Shown one piece after another: positions 1-8,824 of a DNA stretch of 64,000 bases. Origin of the DNA: Azospirillum ramasamyi (GTDB lineage Bacteria; Pseudomonadota; Alphaproteobacteria; Azospirillales; Azospirillaceae); contig NZ_CP029834.1 of NCBI RefSeq assembly GCF_003233655.1, positions 186,001-250,000 of the forward strand, written 5' to 3'. Below the pieces are notes generated by a model, which saw nothing but the letters and a program-made list of their open reading frames with translations, made no database searches and was not told the DNA's origin. The position numbers and the translations under genes were made by a program. Each line of letters opens with the position of its first letter. Within the stretch, counting starts at the first letter, position 1.

Positions 1-1494
1 TACAAGAATCTCTATCTCTATGGCGGGCTGTTCGACATGGCGGCGGTGGCGATCGCGCCGCTTCTGCCTTTCGACCCCTACGAGACGCGGCACCTGCTGT
101 GCGCCCTGATCGGGGTGGCGGGTGTCGCGGTGGTTTGGGCAGTCGGGCGCCGGCTGGCCGGGCCGCGGGCGGGCCTGCTCGCCGGGCTGCTGCTGGCTCT
201 GTGCGGGCCCTGGTACGGCGGCTTGTTCAACCACACCAAGGACGTGCCTTTCGCCGTGCTGATGATGGCGGCGGTGGCGCTGCTGATCCGGTTGCTTGGG
301 CAGATGCCGCGGCCGCGTTTGGGTATGGTGCTGGGGTTCGGCGTCGTCGTCGGGCTTGCGCTTGGGATTCGGGTCGGGGCGCTGATGCTTGCCGGCTATG
401 TGGCTGCCGCGTTGGTTGGCTGGGTGCTGGCCGGCGGCCTTTCCGTGGACCGGTTGCGTCAGGGGGCTTCCGCTGCGCTGCGCCTGCTGCCGGCCTTGCC
501 GGCCGCCTATGCGGTGATGGCGGTCTTCTGGCCCTGGGCGGTGCTGGATCCGCTGAACCCGTTGCGGGCGCTGGCCGATTTCTCGCATTTCCACTACCCG
601 ATCCGCACCTTGCTGGGCGGCACCGAATATTGGATGTACGAGGTGCCGCGCAGCTATCTGGCCTGGTATCTCGCCATCAAGCTGCCGCTGGTGATGCTGG
701 CCGGGGCGGCGGTGGGGTTGCTGGCGCTGCCCGGCATGATGCGCTCCGACCTCATGGCCGGGGAGGGGGGAAGGGCGCGCGCGGTGGCCTGCGGGCTGGT
801 GGCGCTGGCGGCGCTGTTCCCGGTCGTCTGGTTCACCGCCGCCCATTCACCCGGCTATACGGCGATCCGCCATTTCCTGTTCGTACTGCCGCCGTTGGCG
901 GTGCTGGGCGGCATCGGGCTCGACCGGCTGCTGGGATGGGCCGGAGCCTGGAGGCTCGGCGTGTCGCAACGCACCGGGCGCGGGCTTTCCGCCGCAGCCC
1001 TGGCCGGCATCGCATTGACGCTGGTGCTGGTCCGCGAGGCGACGGTCCTCGAATCGCTGCATCCCAACGAATACGTCTATTTCAATGAACTGGTCGGCGG
1101 CGTCGCCGGTGCGGTGCGCAAGTACGATGTCGATTACTGGGCCAACAGCCTGCCCGAAGCGGTGGGAGACCTGTCGGAAGTGATCGCGGAGGAGGAGGCG
1201 CGCACCCACCATCACCGCACCTACAGCGTCGCCGTCTGTGCCGAACCGCTGGCTTTTGAAAAGCTGGCTCCGCCCAACATGCGCTGGGTGACCGACTGGA
1301 CCCGCGCGGACTTCTTCATCGCGCCGACCCAGGAGGATTGCGACACCCTGATGACCGGCCGGACGGTGGCGGAAGTCGAGCGCGGCGGCGCCCTGCTGGC
1401 GGTGGTGAAGGATTTGCGCAAACCGGAGGATCCGGCTGAACTGGTGGAGGTCGCCCGTCTGCGCACCGGCCGCCAGCAGCGCCACTGGTGGTAG
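1..1494 (+). CDS. Glycosyltransferase family 39-like membrane protein (5' end outside window)
   Basis: The frame is open from base 1, so the gene begins upstream; an internal ATG at 37 is not a convincing start. The product is an integral membrane protein with many hydrophobic helices in the first 350 codons and a soluble C-terminal tail. A short motif around FNHTKDVPFAV and a later HPNEYVYFNEL segment resemble GT39 / dolichyl-phosphate-mannose-type glycosyltransferases, which move a sugar from a polyprenyl-phosphate carrier in the periplasm. The catalytic acidic motif expected near the N-terminus is outside the window. Substrate unknown. The family call rests on topology and remembered motifs. 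Confidence 0.75.
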   Translation, partial: YKNLYLYGGLFDMAAVAIAPLLPFDPYETRHLLCALIGVAGVAVVWAVGRRLAGPRAGLLAGLLLALCGPWYGGLFNHTKDVPFAVLMMAAVALLIRLLGQMPRPRLGMVLGFGVVVGLALGIRVGALMLAGYVAAALVGWVLAGGLSVDRLRQGASAALRLLPALPAAYAVMAVFWPWAVLDPLNPLRALADFSHFHYPIRTLLGGTEYWMYEVPRSYLAWYLAIKLPLVMLAGAAVGLLALPGMMRSDLMAGEGGRARAVACGLVALAALFPVVWFTAAHSPGYTAIRHFLFVLPPLAVLGGIGLDRLLGWAGAWRLGVSQRTGRGLSAAALAGIALTLVLVREATVLESLHPNEYVYFNELVGGVAGAVRKYDVDYWANSLPEAVGDLSEVIAEEEARTHHHRTYSVAVCAEPLAFEKLAPPNMRWVTDWTRADFFIAPTQEDCDTLMTGRTVAEVERGGALLAVVKDLRKPEDPAELVEVARLRTGRQQRHWW

Positions 1495-1896
1495 AGGCCC
1501 GATACCGGGCGCTCATCACCCCGCGGTAGGCGCTCCAGCAGGCCAAGGCGGTGACTGCGGCCAGAACCGCGACGAGAAACGCCGGCCTGTGACGCCGCAG
1601 CGGAACGGGGAAGGCCATGCCGGCCTTGCTCCGTCGATGGGACAGCGGGAGCGGGAAATCCCTTCGTGAAAATGCCGAACGTTTTTTTGAATGAACGTTC
1701 AATCAAGAATGGGGGGTGGCAATTCACGAAATGGATAGACCAAATGAATGGAATACCGGATGGCGACATTGTCTCGATTCTGTTGTTTGCGTCACTTTCA
1801 TGAAGCTCCGAAGACGGCTATGGTGCGCCCCGGCCGGCTTGGACTTGGCCTTTGAACAATACCCGGCTTAGGGATCGAGAGAGGGGGAACAGGATC
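1495..1896. other. Intergenic region with a palindrome
   Basis: About 400 bases without a convincing gene. It holds a 20-bp near-perfect palindrome at 1687-1706. A minus-strand reading frame (1316-1702) includes one hydrophobic stretch but runs into the end of the upstream gene and becomes Pro/Arg-rich, so I do not call it a gene. Confidence 0.5.
1687..1706. promoter_or_regulatory. 20-bp palindrome, TetR-operator-like
   Basis: TTGAATGAACGTTCAATCAA has two 10-base half-sites that match as inverted repeats at 9 of 10 positions, centred on AACGTT. The form resembles TetR/AcrR-family operators. It lies about 190 bp before the methyltransferase start; no tetR gene is in the window. Confidence 0.45.
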
Positions 1897-2517
1897 ATGG
1901 ACGCCGACTCCATTCGCGCCGCCTACCGCCGCTATGCGGGATTCTACGACAAGGTGTTCGGGGTGCTTCTGGCGTCCGGGCGGCATGCGGCGGTGGAGTG
2001 GCTGAACCGTCGCGGGAACCTGCGGATCCTGGAGGTCGGCGTCGGCACCGGCCTGTCGCTGTCCGACTACCGCAAGGACAACCGCGTCGTCGGCATCGAT
2101 CTGTCCACCGACATGCTGAAGGTCGCGCAGGAGCGGGTGGAGCGCGAGAAGCTCGACAATGTCGAAGGGCTGCTGGAAATGGATGCCGGCAAGCTGGCCT
2201 TCGCCGACGGCAGCTTCGACGTTGTGGTCGCCATGTATGTCATGACCGTCGTCCCCGATCCCCAGGGCACGATGGCGGAGTTGGAGCGCGTCTGCAAACC
2301 GGGCGGCGACATCGTGATCGTCAACCACTTCGCCGCTCCCCGCCCGGGGGTCCGCCGCGCGGTGGAGGGCTGGCTGTCGCCGCTGTCGAAGAAGCTGGGC
2401 TGGCGGCCCGATTTCACCCTGGACGCCATGATGGCCGGATCGCGGCTGGCCGTGGAAAGCATCCGCACCCTGCCGCCCTTCGGGCTGTTCAGCCTGCTGC
2501 ATTGCCGGCGGGGGTAG
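1897..2517 (+). CDS. pmtA: Class I SAM-dependent methyltransferase, PmtA-like phosphatidylethanolamine N-methyltransferase
   Basis: A 206-residue soluble protein. SAM-binding motif I (ILEVGVGTG) lies at about residues 44-52, and GIDLSTDML carries the acidic residue that normally contacts the ribose. The N-terminal RAAYRRYAGFYDKVFG is typical of the Rhodobacter-type PmtA group, which methylates phosphatidylethanolamine stepwise towards phosphatidylcholine at the inner membrane. I use ATG 1897, preceded by a purine-rich GAGAGGGGG; a start at 1852 in the same frame adds 15 unlikely residues. The methyltransferase class is secure; the PE substrate is inferred from similarity and could be another small lipid or quinone. 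Confidence 0.8.
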   Translation: MDADSIRAAYRRYAGFYDKVFGVLLASGRHAAVEWLNRRGNLRILEVGVGTGLSLSDYRKDNRVVGIDLSTDMLKVAQERVEREKLDNVEGLLEMDAGKLAFADGSFDVVVAMYVMTVVPDPQGTMAELERVCKPGGDIVIVNHFAAPRPGVRRAVEGWLSPLSKKLGWRPDFTLDAMMAGSRLAVESIRTLPPFGLFSLLHCRRG

Positions 2518-2551
2518 AGGGCGCGGTTAGGGGGTCGATTGCCGGACGGTA

Positions 2552-3808
2552 TCAGGCTGGGACACGGTCGGTAGGGTCGTCCCGACGCAGGGCACGACTC
2601 CGCCGGCCAACCATGATCGCCGGCCGCTCGATCGTCAGGTGAACCAAGCTGGCTAGCCACACGACGAGAATGCCCGCTCCCGCAAGCGCCAGAGCGTATA
2701 GGCTCGCATCCTCCTCCACGAGAGGGCGCAAGGAGGCATTGCCGGTGATCGAAGCCCAAATCACGATTCCGTGCAGCAGGTAGACGCCATAGCTTATTTC
2801 CCCCAGCCAGAGGACCGGCTGCCGGGTCAAGGCTCCACGAAAATCCTGCCCGGCCGCGACCATGATGAAGAACAGGCCGAGCCCCAGCGTCGGGAGCGGT
2901 GCATAGGCGGTTTCGAAGCCTGTTACGACCGCCAACAGTGCGGCCAGCGCCACGACCAGCCCACGATCGGATCGCGCGAACCGGACGAGACGCGTCTGGC
3001 GGATGGCATAGGCGGCGGCAATGCCGCCGAGGAAGCACTCCAGCGCTGCAAAGCTGAAATTGCGGAAATAAAGCAACAGGATCAGCGTCGCGGCGACCGA
3101 GACGAGGGCGGGCCGCAGCCGCCGCGCCGGCGTGAACAGGAAGGCCAGCGCAGGCAGCGCCGCGTAGAACAGGAGTTCGTAAGGCAGAGACCAGGTGGCA
3201 TAGGCGACAATCTGGCCGGTGTTCTCCATTCCGTTGATCGGCGGTGCCTTGAAGGTCGCCCATCCGATCAGCCGGCGCAGCAGGTCGAGCGGACCGGTCC
3301 TGAGTTCGAAATCCGTCGCGGCCAGCGCCAGGACCGCGATCAGCAGGACGGCGACCGCGTAAAGCGGATAGACGCGGTAGAAACGGGACGACACAAAGCC
3401 CGGCCAGTCCATATCGGCTCCAGCCCTCAGCAGCTTGTCCCAGAACAGGAAAGCCGTGACCATGAAGAACAGCGCGACGCTGGTCTGTCCCAGATGGGTA
3501 TAGAGCCGGGACGGCGGCAGCGCCCAGAGACCCGTGTGCAGATATTGCCAGGTGATGACGCCGTGGTGGATGAACACGGCATAGGCCAGCAGCCCGCGCA
3601 TGCCGTCGATGGCGGCATAACGGCCTTCCGCGCCGGCATGCGGGCGAAGCGGCATGGCAATGAGGCGCAGGACGGCCCAGGACGCGCAGATCGCCACCGC
3701 GAACAGGAAAACCGACAGGAGCGGGGACAAGGCCATAGCGTCTTTCCGGATCATCATGCGCAGCCATGAAGGCCGCGTGATGGGGAGCGGCTGTGCTTCG
3801 CTTGTCAA
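2552..3808 (-). CDS. Acyltransferase 3 family membrane protein (OafA/YrhL type)
   Basis: A 418-residue protein with about ten hydrophobic helices. Near the N-terminus, YAAIDGMRGLLAYAVFIHHG has the RG and HH features of the acyltransferase-3 fold, which transfers acetyl or other acyl groups onto surface polysaccharides or other exported glycans. The C-terminal YGVYLLHGIVIW is also typical. It converges on the upstream methyltransferase, with 34 bp between the stops. Several in-frame starts exist; the ATG at 3736 (MALSPLL) just before the first helix is an alternative. The acceptor molecule cannot be told from sequence. Confidence 0.85.
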   Translation of the reverse strand: MTSEAQPLPITRPSWLRMMIRKDAMALSPLLSVFLFAVAICASWAVLRLIAMPLRPHAGAEGRYAAIDGMRGLLAYAVFIHHGVITWQYLHTGLWALPPSRLYTHLGQTSVALFFMVTAFLFWDKLLRAGADMDWPGFVSSRFYRVYPLYAVAVLLIAVLALAATDFELRTGPLDLLRRLIGWATFKAPPINGMENTGQIVAYATWSLPYELLFYAALPALAFLFTPARRLRPALVSVAATLILLLYFRNFSFAALECFLGGIAAAYAIRQTRLVRFARSDRGLVVALAALLAVVTGFETAYAPLPTLGLGLFFIMVAAGQDFRGALTRQPVLWLGEISYGVYLLHGIVIWASITGNASLRPLVEEDASLYALALAGAGILVVWLASLVHLTIERPAIMVGRRSRALRRDDPTDRVPA

Positions 3809-3918
3809 GGTTGTTTGCCGGCGGTCGGCTGAATGCTCCCCTCCAACCCGCGTGACCGCCCCCTCCGCCTGCTGTTAGTCTCGCCGGTGACCACACAGGC
3901 GATCACGGGAGCGGGGCC

Positions 3919-4758
3919 ATGGCCGAACAGGGCGGAGATCTGGCGGGAAAGCGGATTCTGGTGCCGGAGAGCCGGGATCTCGACCTGTTCGCCGGCATGA
4001 TGGAACAGCATGGGGCCGAGACCATCCGCTGCCCGATGGTCAAGATCCTCGATCTCGACGATCCGGCGCCGGCCAGGGAGTGGCTGGAGCGGTTGATGGC
4101 CGAGGGATTCGACGACATCGTGCTGCTGACCGGCGAAGGGCTGCGGCGGCTGATGAAGGTCGCCAGCGCCATGGACCGCGAAACCGAGGTGATCGCCGCC
4201 ATCGGCCGGGCGCGCGTCTTCGTCCGCGGGCCGAAGCCGGTGAAGGCGCTGCGGGAGATCGGTTGCAGCCCCTTCAAATCCGCTCCGGCCCCGACCACCG
4301 ACGGCGTCATCGCCATGCTGTCGGAGGAGGATCTCTCTGGCCGCCGCGTCGGAATCCAACTCTACCCCGACAACCCGAACGAGCCGCTGTTGGAGGCGGT
4401 GCGGGCGCGCGGCGGCACGCCGGTGGCGGTCACGCCCTACCGCTATGCCAATGATTCCGAGACCGGGGCGGTGCAGACCGCCATCCGCGACATGGCGGCG
4501 GGACGGATCGACTTCGTCGCCTTCACCGCCTCGCCCCAGGTGCGGCGCCTGCAGGAGGTGGCGGAGGCCTGCGGCCTTGCCGACGACTTCCGCCAGGGCT
4601 TCGCCAGGACCAGGATCGCCGCGGTCGGCCCGGTGGTGGCCGAGGCGGTGGAGGCGGCGGGCGGAACCGTCGCGGTGTCCCCGGAATCGACCTTCCACAT
4701 GAAGCCGCTGGTCAATGCCATCCGCCGTCTGCTGACGGAAGGGGTGCAGGCCGGATAA
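3919..4758 (+). CDS. Uroporphyrinogen-III synthase (HemD-like) domain protein
   Basis: A 279-residue soluble protein. KRILVPESRDLDLFAGMMEQHGAE at the start and the late VAFTASPQVRRLQEVAE and RIAAVGPVVAEAVEAAGG segments match the two-lobed HemD fold, which closes hydroxymethylbilane with D-ring inversion to give uroporphyrinogen III. HemD family members are poorly conserved, and standalone copies outside the hemC neighbourhood can be paralogs with other jobs, for example attached to nitrate or sirohaem regulation. No other tetrapyrrole gene is adjacent, so I give no gene symbol. The following gene encodes a haem protein, which may or may not be relevant. Confidence 0.75.
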   Translation: MAEQGGDLAGKRILVPESRDLDLFAGMMEQHGAETIRCPMVKILDLDDPAPAREWLERLMAEGFDDIVLLTGEGLRRLMKVASAMDRETEVIAAIGRARVFVRGPKPVKALREIGCSPFKSAPAPTTDGVIAMLSEEDLSGRRVGIQLYPDNPNEPLLEAVRARGGTPVAVTPYRYANDSETGAVQTAIRDMAAGRIDFVAFTASPQVRRLQEVAEACGLADDFRQGFARTRIAAVGPVVAEAVEAAGGTVAVSPESTFHMKPLVNAIRRLLTEGVQAG

Positions 4759-4844
4759 CTCCGGCAGGAGCGGGGCAGGGCGCGCGCACAGGGCGGGGTG
4801 GTGGCAGCACAGCGACCTTTCGCCCCACCATTTCCTTGCGCAGC

Positions 4845-4864
4845 CATATTGATAACAATTCTCA
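4845..4864. promoter_or_regulatory. Fur box
   Basis: TGATAACAATTCTCA at 4850-4864 matches the 7-1-7 Fur dyad TGATAATnATTATCA at 12 of 14 specified positions. Against the classical 19-bp box, 4845-4863 matches at 14 of 19. It lies about 85 bp before the peroxidase ATG, a normal promoter distance. A TTG start at 4836 would place the box inside the coding region, which supports the later start. Confidence 0.7.
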
Positions 4865-4946
4865 CTCTCGCTTAACCTTTGACTCGCAATGTTGGCGCCG
4901 ACCGCCGGGCTCCTGCCGGTGGCCGGTCGTTGCCTGGAGCGTGGTC

Positions 4947-6113
4947 ATGTCCGTCACCATCCTTTCCCTGTCCCGCGGCGCGCTGGCGCTGGCGCTTCTG
5001 TCGGCCGGAATCGCCGGGGGAGGGTCCGCGCTCGCGGCGGATCTGTCGACGAAGGAAAGGCTGGGGGAGGCGCTGTTCTTCGATCACAATCTGTCGGCCA
5101 ATCGGAGCCAGGCCTGCGCCGACTGCCACAATCCCGATTTCGGTTTTGCCGATCCGCGCACCGGCGGGGCGGGCGGGGCGGCCTCGGTCGGCGACAACGG
5201 CAAATCGGTGGGCGACCGCAACGCACCGACGGCGAGCTATGCGGCCTTCACGCCGGCCTTTCACATCACCGCGGACGGAAAGGCGGTCGGCGGACAGTTC
5301 TGGGACGGTCGCGCCGCGACCTTGAAGGAACAGGCCGGAGGTCCGCCGCTGAACCCGGCCGAAATGGGGCTGACTTCCAAGGAGCAGGCGCGCGACAGGC
5401 TGGCAGAAAATCCCGATTATGTCCGCGCCTTCGTGGCGCTCTATGGCGCCAGCGTGCTCGACGATGCGGAGCGCGCCTATGACGCGATGAGCGACAGCCT
5501 CGCCGCCTTCGAGAAGACCGACCGTTTCGCGCCCTTCGATTCGAAATACGACCGCCATCTGCGAGGCGAGTACAAGATGACGCCGGAGGAGGATCTGGGC
5601 ATGACCCTGTTCTTCTCCACCCAGTTCACCAATTGCAACCAGTGCCACAAGCTGAAGCCGATGCCGGCCGCCGCCGGGGAGATGTTCACCAACTACGAAC
5701 ACCACAACATCGGCGTTCCGGCGAACCCGGCCCTGCGCGAGGCGTCGGGCAAGCCGGCGTCCTTCGCCGACCGTGGCCTGCGCGACAACCCGGCGGCCGA
5801 CAAACCGGCTTTCGAGGGGAAATTCAAGACGCCGAGCCTGCGCAACGTGGCGGTGACCGGCCCCTACATGCACAACGGCGTTTTCAAGGATCTGGAGACG
5901 GTGGTCCGCTTCTACGACCACTACAACAACCGCACCGAAAAGGCGGCGATCAACCCGGAAACCGGCAAGCCCTGGGGCCCACCCGAGGTGGCGGCGACTC
6001 TGTCCAGGAAGGAACTTGAATCAGGCCCGGCGCTGGATACCCGCCGCGTCAAGGCGTTGGTCGCCTTCATGAAGACGCTGACCGACGCACGCTACGAGCA
6101 TCTGCTGAAGTGA
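4947..6113 (+). CDS. Di-heme cytochrome-c peroxidase / MauG family protein, exported
   Basis: A 388-residue protein beginning with a Sec signal peptide (hydrophobic core, cleavage near SALAA, residue 31). Two c-type haem sites are visible: C57-A-D-C60-H61 and C230-N-Q-C233-H234. The C-terminal TGPYMHNGVFKDLETVVRFYDHY is the conserved segment carrying a probable methionine ligand. The family reduces hydrogen peroxide with electrons from cytochrome c in the periplasm, or oxidises protein side chains (MauG). I chose ATG 4947 because the signal peptide begins there. The Fur-type box upstream suggests iron-responsive expression. No methylamine dehydrogenase genes are nearby, so a true MauG role is unlikely. 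Confidence 0.88.
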   Translation: MSVTILSLSRGALALALLSAGIAGGGSALAADLSTKERLGEALFFDHNLSANRSQACADCHNPDFGFADPRTGGAGGAASVGDNGKSVGDRNAPTASYAAFTPAFHITADGKAVGGQFWDGRAATLKEQAGGPPLNPAEMGLTSKEQARDRLAENPDYVRAFVALYGASVLDDAERAYDAMSDSLAAFEKTDRFAPFDSKYDRHLRGEYKMTPEEDLGMTLFFSTQFTNCNQCHKLKPMPAAAGEMFTNYEHHNIGVPANPALREASGKPASFADRGLRDNPAADKPAFEGKFKTPSLRNVAVTGPYMHNGVFKDLETVVRFYDHYNNRTEKAAINPETGKPWGPPEVAATLSRKELESGPALDTRRVKALVAFMKTLTDARYEHLLK

Positions 6114-6141
6114 GGTGCCGGGGAGAGGCCGAGGACTTCGC

Positions 6142-6312
6142 TCAGCCGCCGATATCGATCCGGTAAAGCTGCATATCCAGCAGTTCCATCGTCATCCGGC
6201 GGCGGCCGGCAGCCTTGCGGGCGCTCAGCTTTTGGGCCAGCGGCTGGCTGAGCCAGGCTTCGCGGGCGCGGTCGAGCAGGGCGGTGCAGCGATGGGACAG
6301 TCTGGCGTTCAT
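6142..6312 (-). CDS. Small basic hypothetical protein
   Basis: A 56-residue reading frame, MNARLSHRCTALLDRAREAW to ..YRIDIGG. It is Arg/Ala-rich, helical in character, with no signal or membrane segment. Codon use fits the local high-GC style and the frame is closed at both ends. A weak GAGAAAG lies upstream. I do not recognise a family. The opposite-strand frame in the same place gives low-complexity sequence and is less likely. It occupies the gap between the peroxidase gene and the next minus-strand gene. Confidence 0.45.
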   Translation of the reverse strand: MNARLSHRCTALLDRAREAWLSQPLAQKLSARKAAGRRRMTMELLDMQLYRIDIGG

Positions 6313-6517
6313 GGCTGATCAGCTTTCTCGCACGGGATGTCGGGATCGGCGGTTCGATGGGCTGGCGGCAGGCTCCTGTGAGCGGTTGCAGTAAGAATGT
6401 CGCGGCACTGTGACGGTTTCTATCGCCCGAAGGTGTGATCCATAGGCCATAGGGCAGGGTTTTGGCGTTTTTCCGCCCTATCTTCGACCAAAGAAGGAGG
6501 GTCGAAGTGCGGGGAGG

Positions 6518-7075
6518 TTACATCACGACGCCGACCAGCCGCCGCAACGCGTCCCGCGCTTCGCCGTCCAGAACCGGCAGCCCGCCGCGTGCGTCCAGCA
6601 TATAGGCGCCGGGATCGGACAGCGTGCGCATGGCGAATCCGACCACGGCGGGCGGTTCGGTACTGAGCGGCTGCGACTCGTAGACGGGGGTGAAGCTGCA
6701 GCCGGCGAGCAGCGCGCGGATCATCAGCGCCTCGTCGGAGGATGCGCCGGCCGCCGGTGTGTTGATGCCGAACAGCAGGCGTTCCGCCTCCGCCTCGGTC
6801 ACCAGCGTGCGTTCCAGCAGGATGTCCACCATGGCGGAACTGGTCATCACCGGCGCGGCGCGGCCTTTCCAGCAGAAGCGGCCGTCGTCCCAGCCGACGT
6901 CGAGGCTGCGGAAGATCATGTGCGGTTCGCCGCCGCCGGGCGCGCCGGCGACGATGTAATTGACCCGCAGCAGGCCGTTCCAGGCGCCCGCCGGGGCAAC
7001 GATGCAGGACACGCCGCAGCGTGTCAGGCGCAGATAGGTGTCGTTGATACCCGACGGTTCGAAATCGAAAAGCAT
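6518..7075 (-). CDS. Hypothetical protein, 185 residues
   Basis: A soluble protein starting MLFDFEPSGINDTYLRLTRC. I do not recognise a family. It has no signal peptide and no membrane helix; GVSCIVAPAGAWNGLLRVNYIV and FCWKGRAAPVMTSSAMVDILLERTLV look like a mixed alpha/beta fold, and the C-terminus (GEARDALRRLVGVVM) is helical. The frame continues upstream to 7192, but those 39 residues are low complexity, so I use the ATG at 7075. It converges on the small minus-strand neighbours and is separated from ccoG by about 200 bp. Possibly a genus-restricted protein. Confidence 0.65.
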   Translation of the reverse strand: MLFDFEPSGINDTYLRLTRCGVSCIVAPAGAWNGLLRVNYIVAGAPGGGEPHMIFRSLDVGWDDGRFCWKGRAAPVMTSSAMVDILLERTLVTEAEAERLLFGINTPAAGASSDEALMIRALLAGCSFTPVYESQPLSTEPPAVVGFAMRTLSDPGAYMLDARGGLPVLDGEARDALRRLVGVVM

Positions 7076-7280
7076 GGCCTGTTCACCCCTGCTGCCGGTC
7101 GGCGGGCCCGGATTTCCCGACTGCCCAGCCTTCGTTCGGTGAGTCAGGTGAGTGGCGCTCTGGTTCGCGCAAACTGTCCATGCGTGGGTCATCCCTTTGC
7201 GCGAAAATGCGAAAGGCGGTAGACCGATCCGTCGGCCACCGCCTTTCTGCTCCGCGCAAAGGGAGAGATTCGGGGAAGGG

Positions 7281-8759
7281 CTACTGGTTGGCCGGTCCCA
7301 GGAACACGCTGTCGCGGCTGTTCTTTTCGGCGGTCGCGGTGTCGGACAGCTGGAAGGTCAGCGGCAGCGAGGCGGCGGTGACTTCCCCGCGGGGAACCGT
7401 CACATAGACGCGGTAGGTGGCGACGCTGTCCGCCCCCGCCGAGAGGGTGGCGGTGTGGGCGGCGCCCTCCGCCTCGGTCTCGCCGACCACCTTGATGTCG
7501 GCGGCGGACAGGCCTGCGACGCTGAGGGTGTAGGAGCGGTTCTGGCGGGTCTTGTTGGCGACCTTGAAGGTGTAGGCATTGCGGATCGACCCGTCGGACA
7601 GGGTCACGAACAGGGGGGCGCGGTCACGCAGGACGGTGATGTTCAGGCTGGGACGCAGCGCGAAGCTCCAGGCCATGGCGCCGCCGATGACCAGCATCAG
7701 CAGGGCATAGACGATCACGCGCGGACGGATCAGTCGCCATTGATAGGTCTTGCCGGACGCGCGGGTGTCCTGGGCCGCCAGCGAATCGAAGGCGATCAGG
7801 CGGGTGGGCAGGCCCTGCTGGATCATGATGGTGTCGCAGGCGTCGACGCACAGGCCGCAGTTGATGCAGTCGGCCTGTTCGCCGGTGCGCACGTCGATCC
7901 CGATCGGACAGACCTGGACGCACTGGCCGCAGTCGATGCAGTCGCCGAAGCCCTGGGCGCGCCGCTCGTCCCAGCTCTGCGACTTGCGCTTCGGCCCGCG
8001 GTTGTCGCCGCGGTCGGCCTGATAGGTGACGACCAGCGAATGCTCGTCCAGCATCGCGGTCTGGATGCGCGGCCAGGGGCACATGTACATGCACATCTGC
8101 TCGCGCGTCCAGCCGGCCATGATGTAGGTCATGCCGACGAAGATGGCGAAGAAGGACGTCGCCTCGTAGCTCGCCTGGAAGGTGGCCAGATCGCGCAGCA
8201 GGGCCGGTGCGTCGGTGAAGTAGGCGAGGAAGCCGAAACCGGTGACGAGGCTGAGCGCCATCCAGCCCGCATGCTTGCCGGCCTTGCGCAGGATCTTGCG
8301 CGCGGTCCAGGGCTGCTTTTCCATGCGGATGCGCTCCGCCCGGTCGCCTTCGAAGACGCGTTCGATCCAGACGAACAGGTCGGTCCACACCGTGTGCGGA
8401 CAGGCGAAGCCGCACCAGACGCGCCCGGCCAGCGCCGTCGCCAGGAACAGGCCCAGCGCCGACACGATCAGGATGCCGGTGAGGTAGTAGATCTCCTGCG
8501 GCCAGATCTCGATCCAGAACAGGAAGAAACGCGGCGCCGTCAGGTCGAACAGGACCGCCTGGGCCGGGGCGTCGGGCCCGCGTTCCCACCGGATCCACGG
8601 AGCGATGAAGAACAGCACCAGAAGAACGGAGAAGGTCACGGTTTTCAGGCGACGATAGAGGCCCTTGACCGATTTGGGATGAATCGTCTTATGGCTTTCG
8701 TACAGCGGAACCTTGGCTGGTTGGGCTGACCCCTGCTGAACGATGCTTCCGTCTGGCAT
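7281..8759 (-). CDS. ccoG: CcoG (FixG/RdxA) cytochrome oxidase accessory protein
   Basis: A 492-residue inner-membrane iron-sulfur protein needed to deliver copper to cbb3-type oxidase; CcoG is known as a Cu(II) reductase. Several membrane helices in the first half carry CGFACPH and CMYMCPW motifs. A bacterial ferredoxin-like pair follows: CIDCGQCVQVCP and CINCGLCVDAC. After one more helix comes a periplasmic Ig-like C-terminal domain. The frame also has an ATG at 8801, but the FNR-type box at 8825-8838 would then sit almost on the start codon; MPDGSIVQQ at 8759 leaves room for a transcription start. The ccoNOQP genes are not adjacent in this window. Confidence 0.93.
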   Translation of the reverse strand: MPDGSIVQQGSAQPAKVPLYESHKTIHPKSVKGLYRRLKTVTFSVLLVLFFIAPWIRWERGPDAPAQAVLFDLTAPRFFLFWIEIWPQEIYYLTGILIVSALGLFLATALAGRVWCGFACPHTVWTDLFVWIERVFEGDRAERIRMEKQPWTARKILRKAGKHAGWMALSLVTGFGFLAYFTDAPALLRDLATFQASYEATSFFAIFVGMTYIMAGWTREQMCMYMCPWPRIQTAMLDEHSLVVTYQADRGDNRGPKRKSQSWDERRAQGFGDCIDCGQCVQVCPIGIDVRTGEQADCINCGLCVDACDTIMIQQGLPTRLIAFDSLAAQDTRASGKTYQWRLIRPRVIVYALLMLVIGGAMAWSFALRPSLNITVLRDRAPLFVTLSDGSIRNAYTFKVANKTRQNRSYTLSVAGLSAADIKVVGETEAEGAAHTATLSAGADSVATYRVYVTVPRGEVTAASLPLTFQLSDTATAEKNSRDSVFLGPANQ

Positions 8760-8824
8760 GTCGATGCGCCTGATTTGCGATTCCACGTTGGCGCGGAGCA
8801 TAGTCGACCACCAGTGCGGCGCGT

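Noticed and set aside
1316-1702. Minus-strand frame of 128 codons with one hydrophobic stretch
   Set aside because: It overlaps the real glycosyltransferase gene for half its length and becomes Pro/Arg-rich; the hydrophobic stretch lies only in the intergenic part.
2771-3769. Long plus-strand frame rich in Gln, Arg and Asp
   Set aside because: It is the antisense shadow of the acyltransferase gene, which has clear family motifs on the other strand.
7152-8729. Plus-strand frame of 525 codons
   Set aside because: Antisense of ccoG; Gln/Gly/Val/Asp-rich composition is typical of shadows in this GC range.
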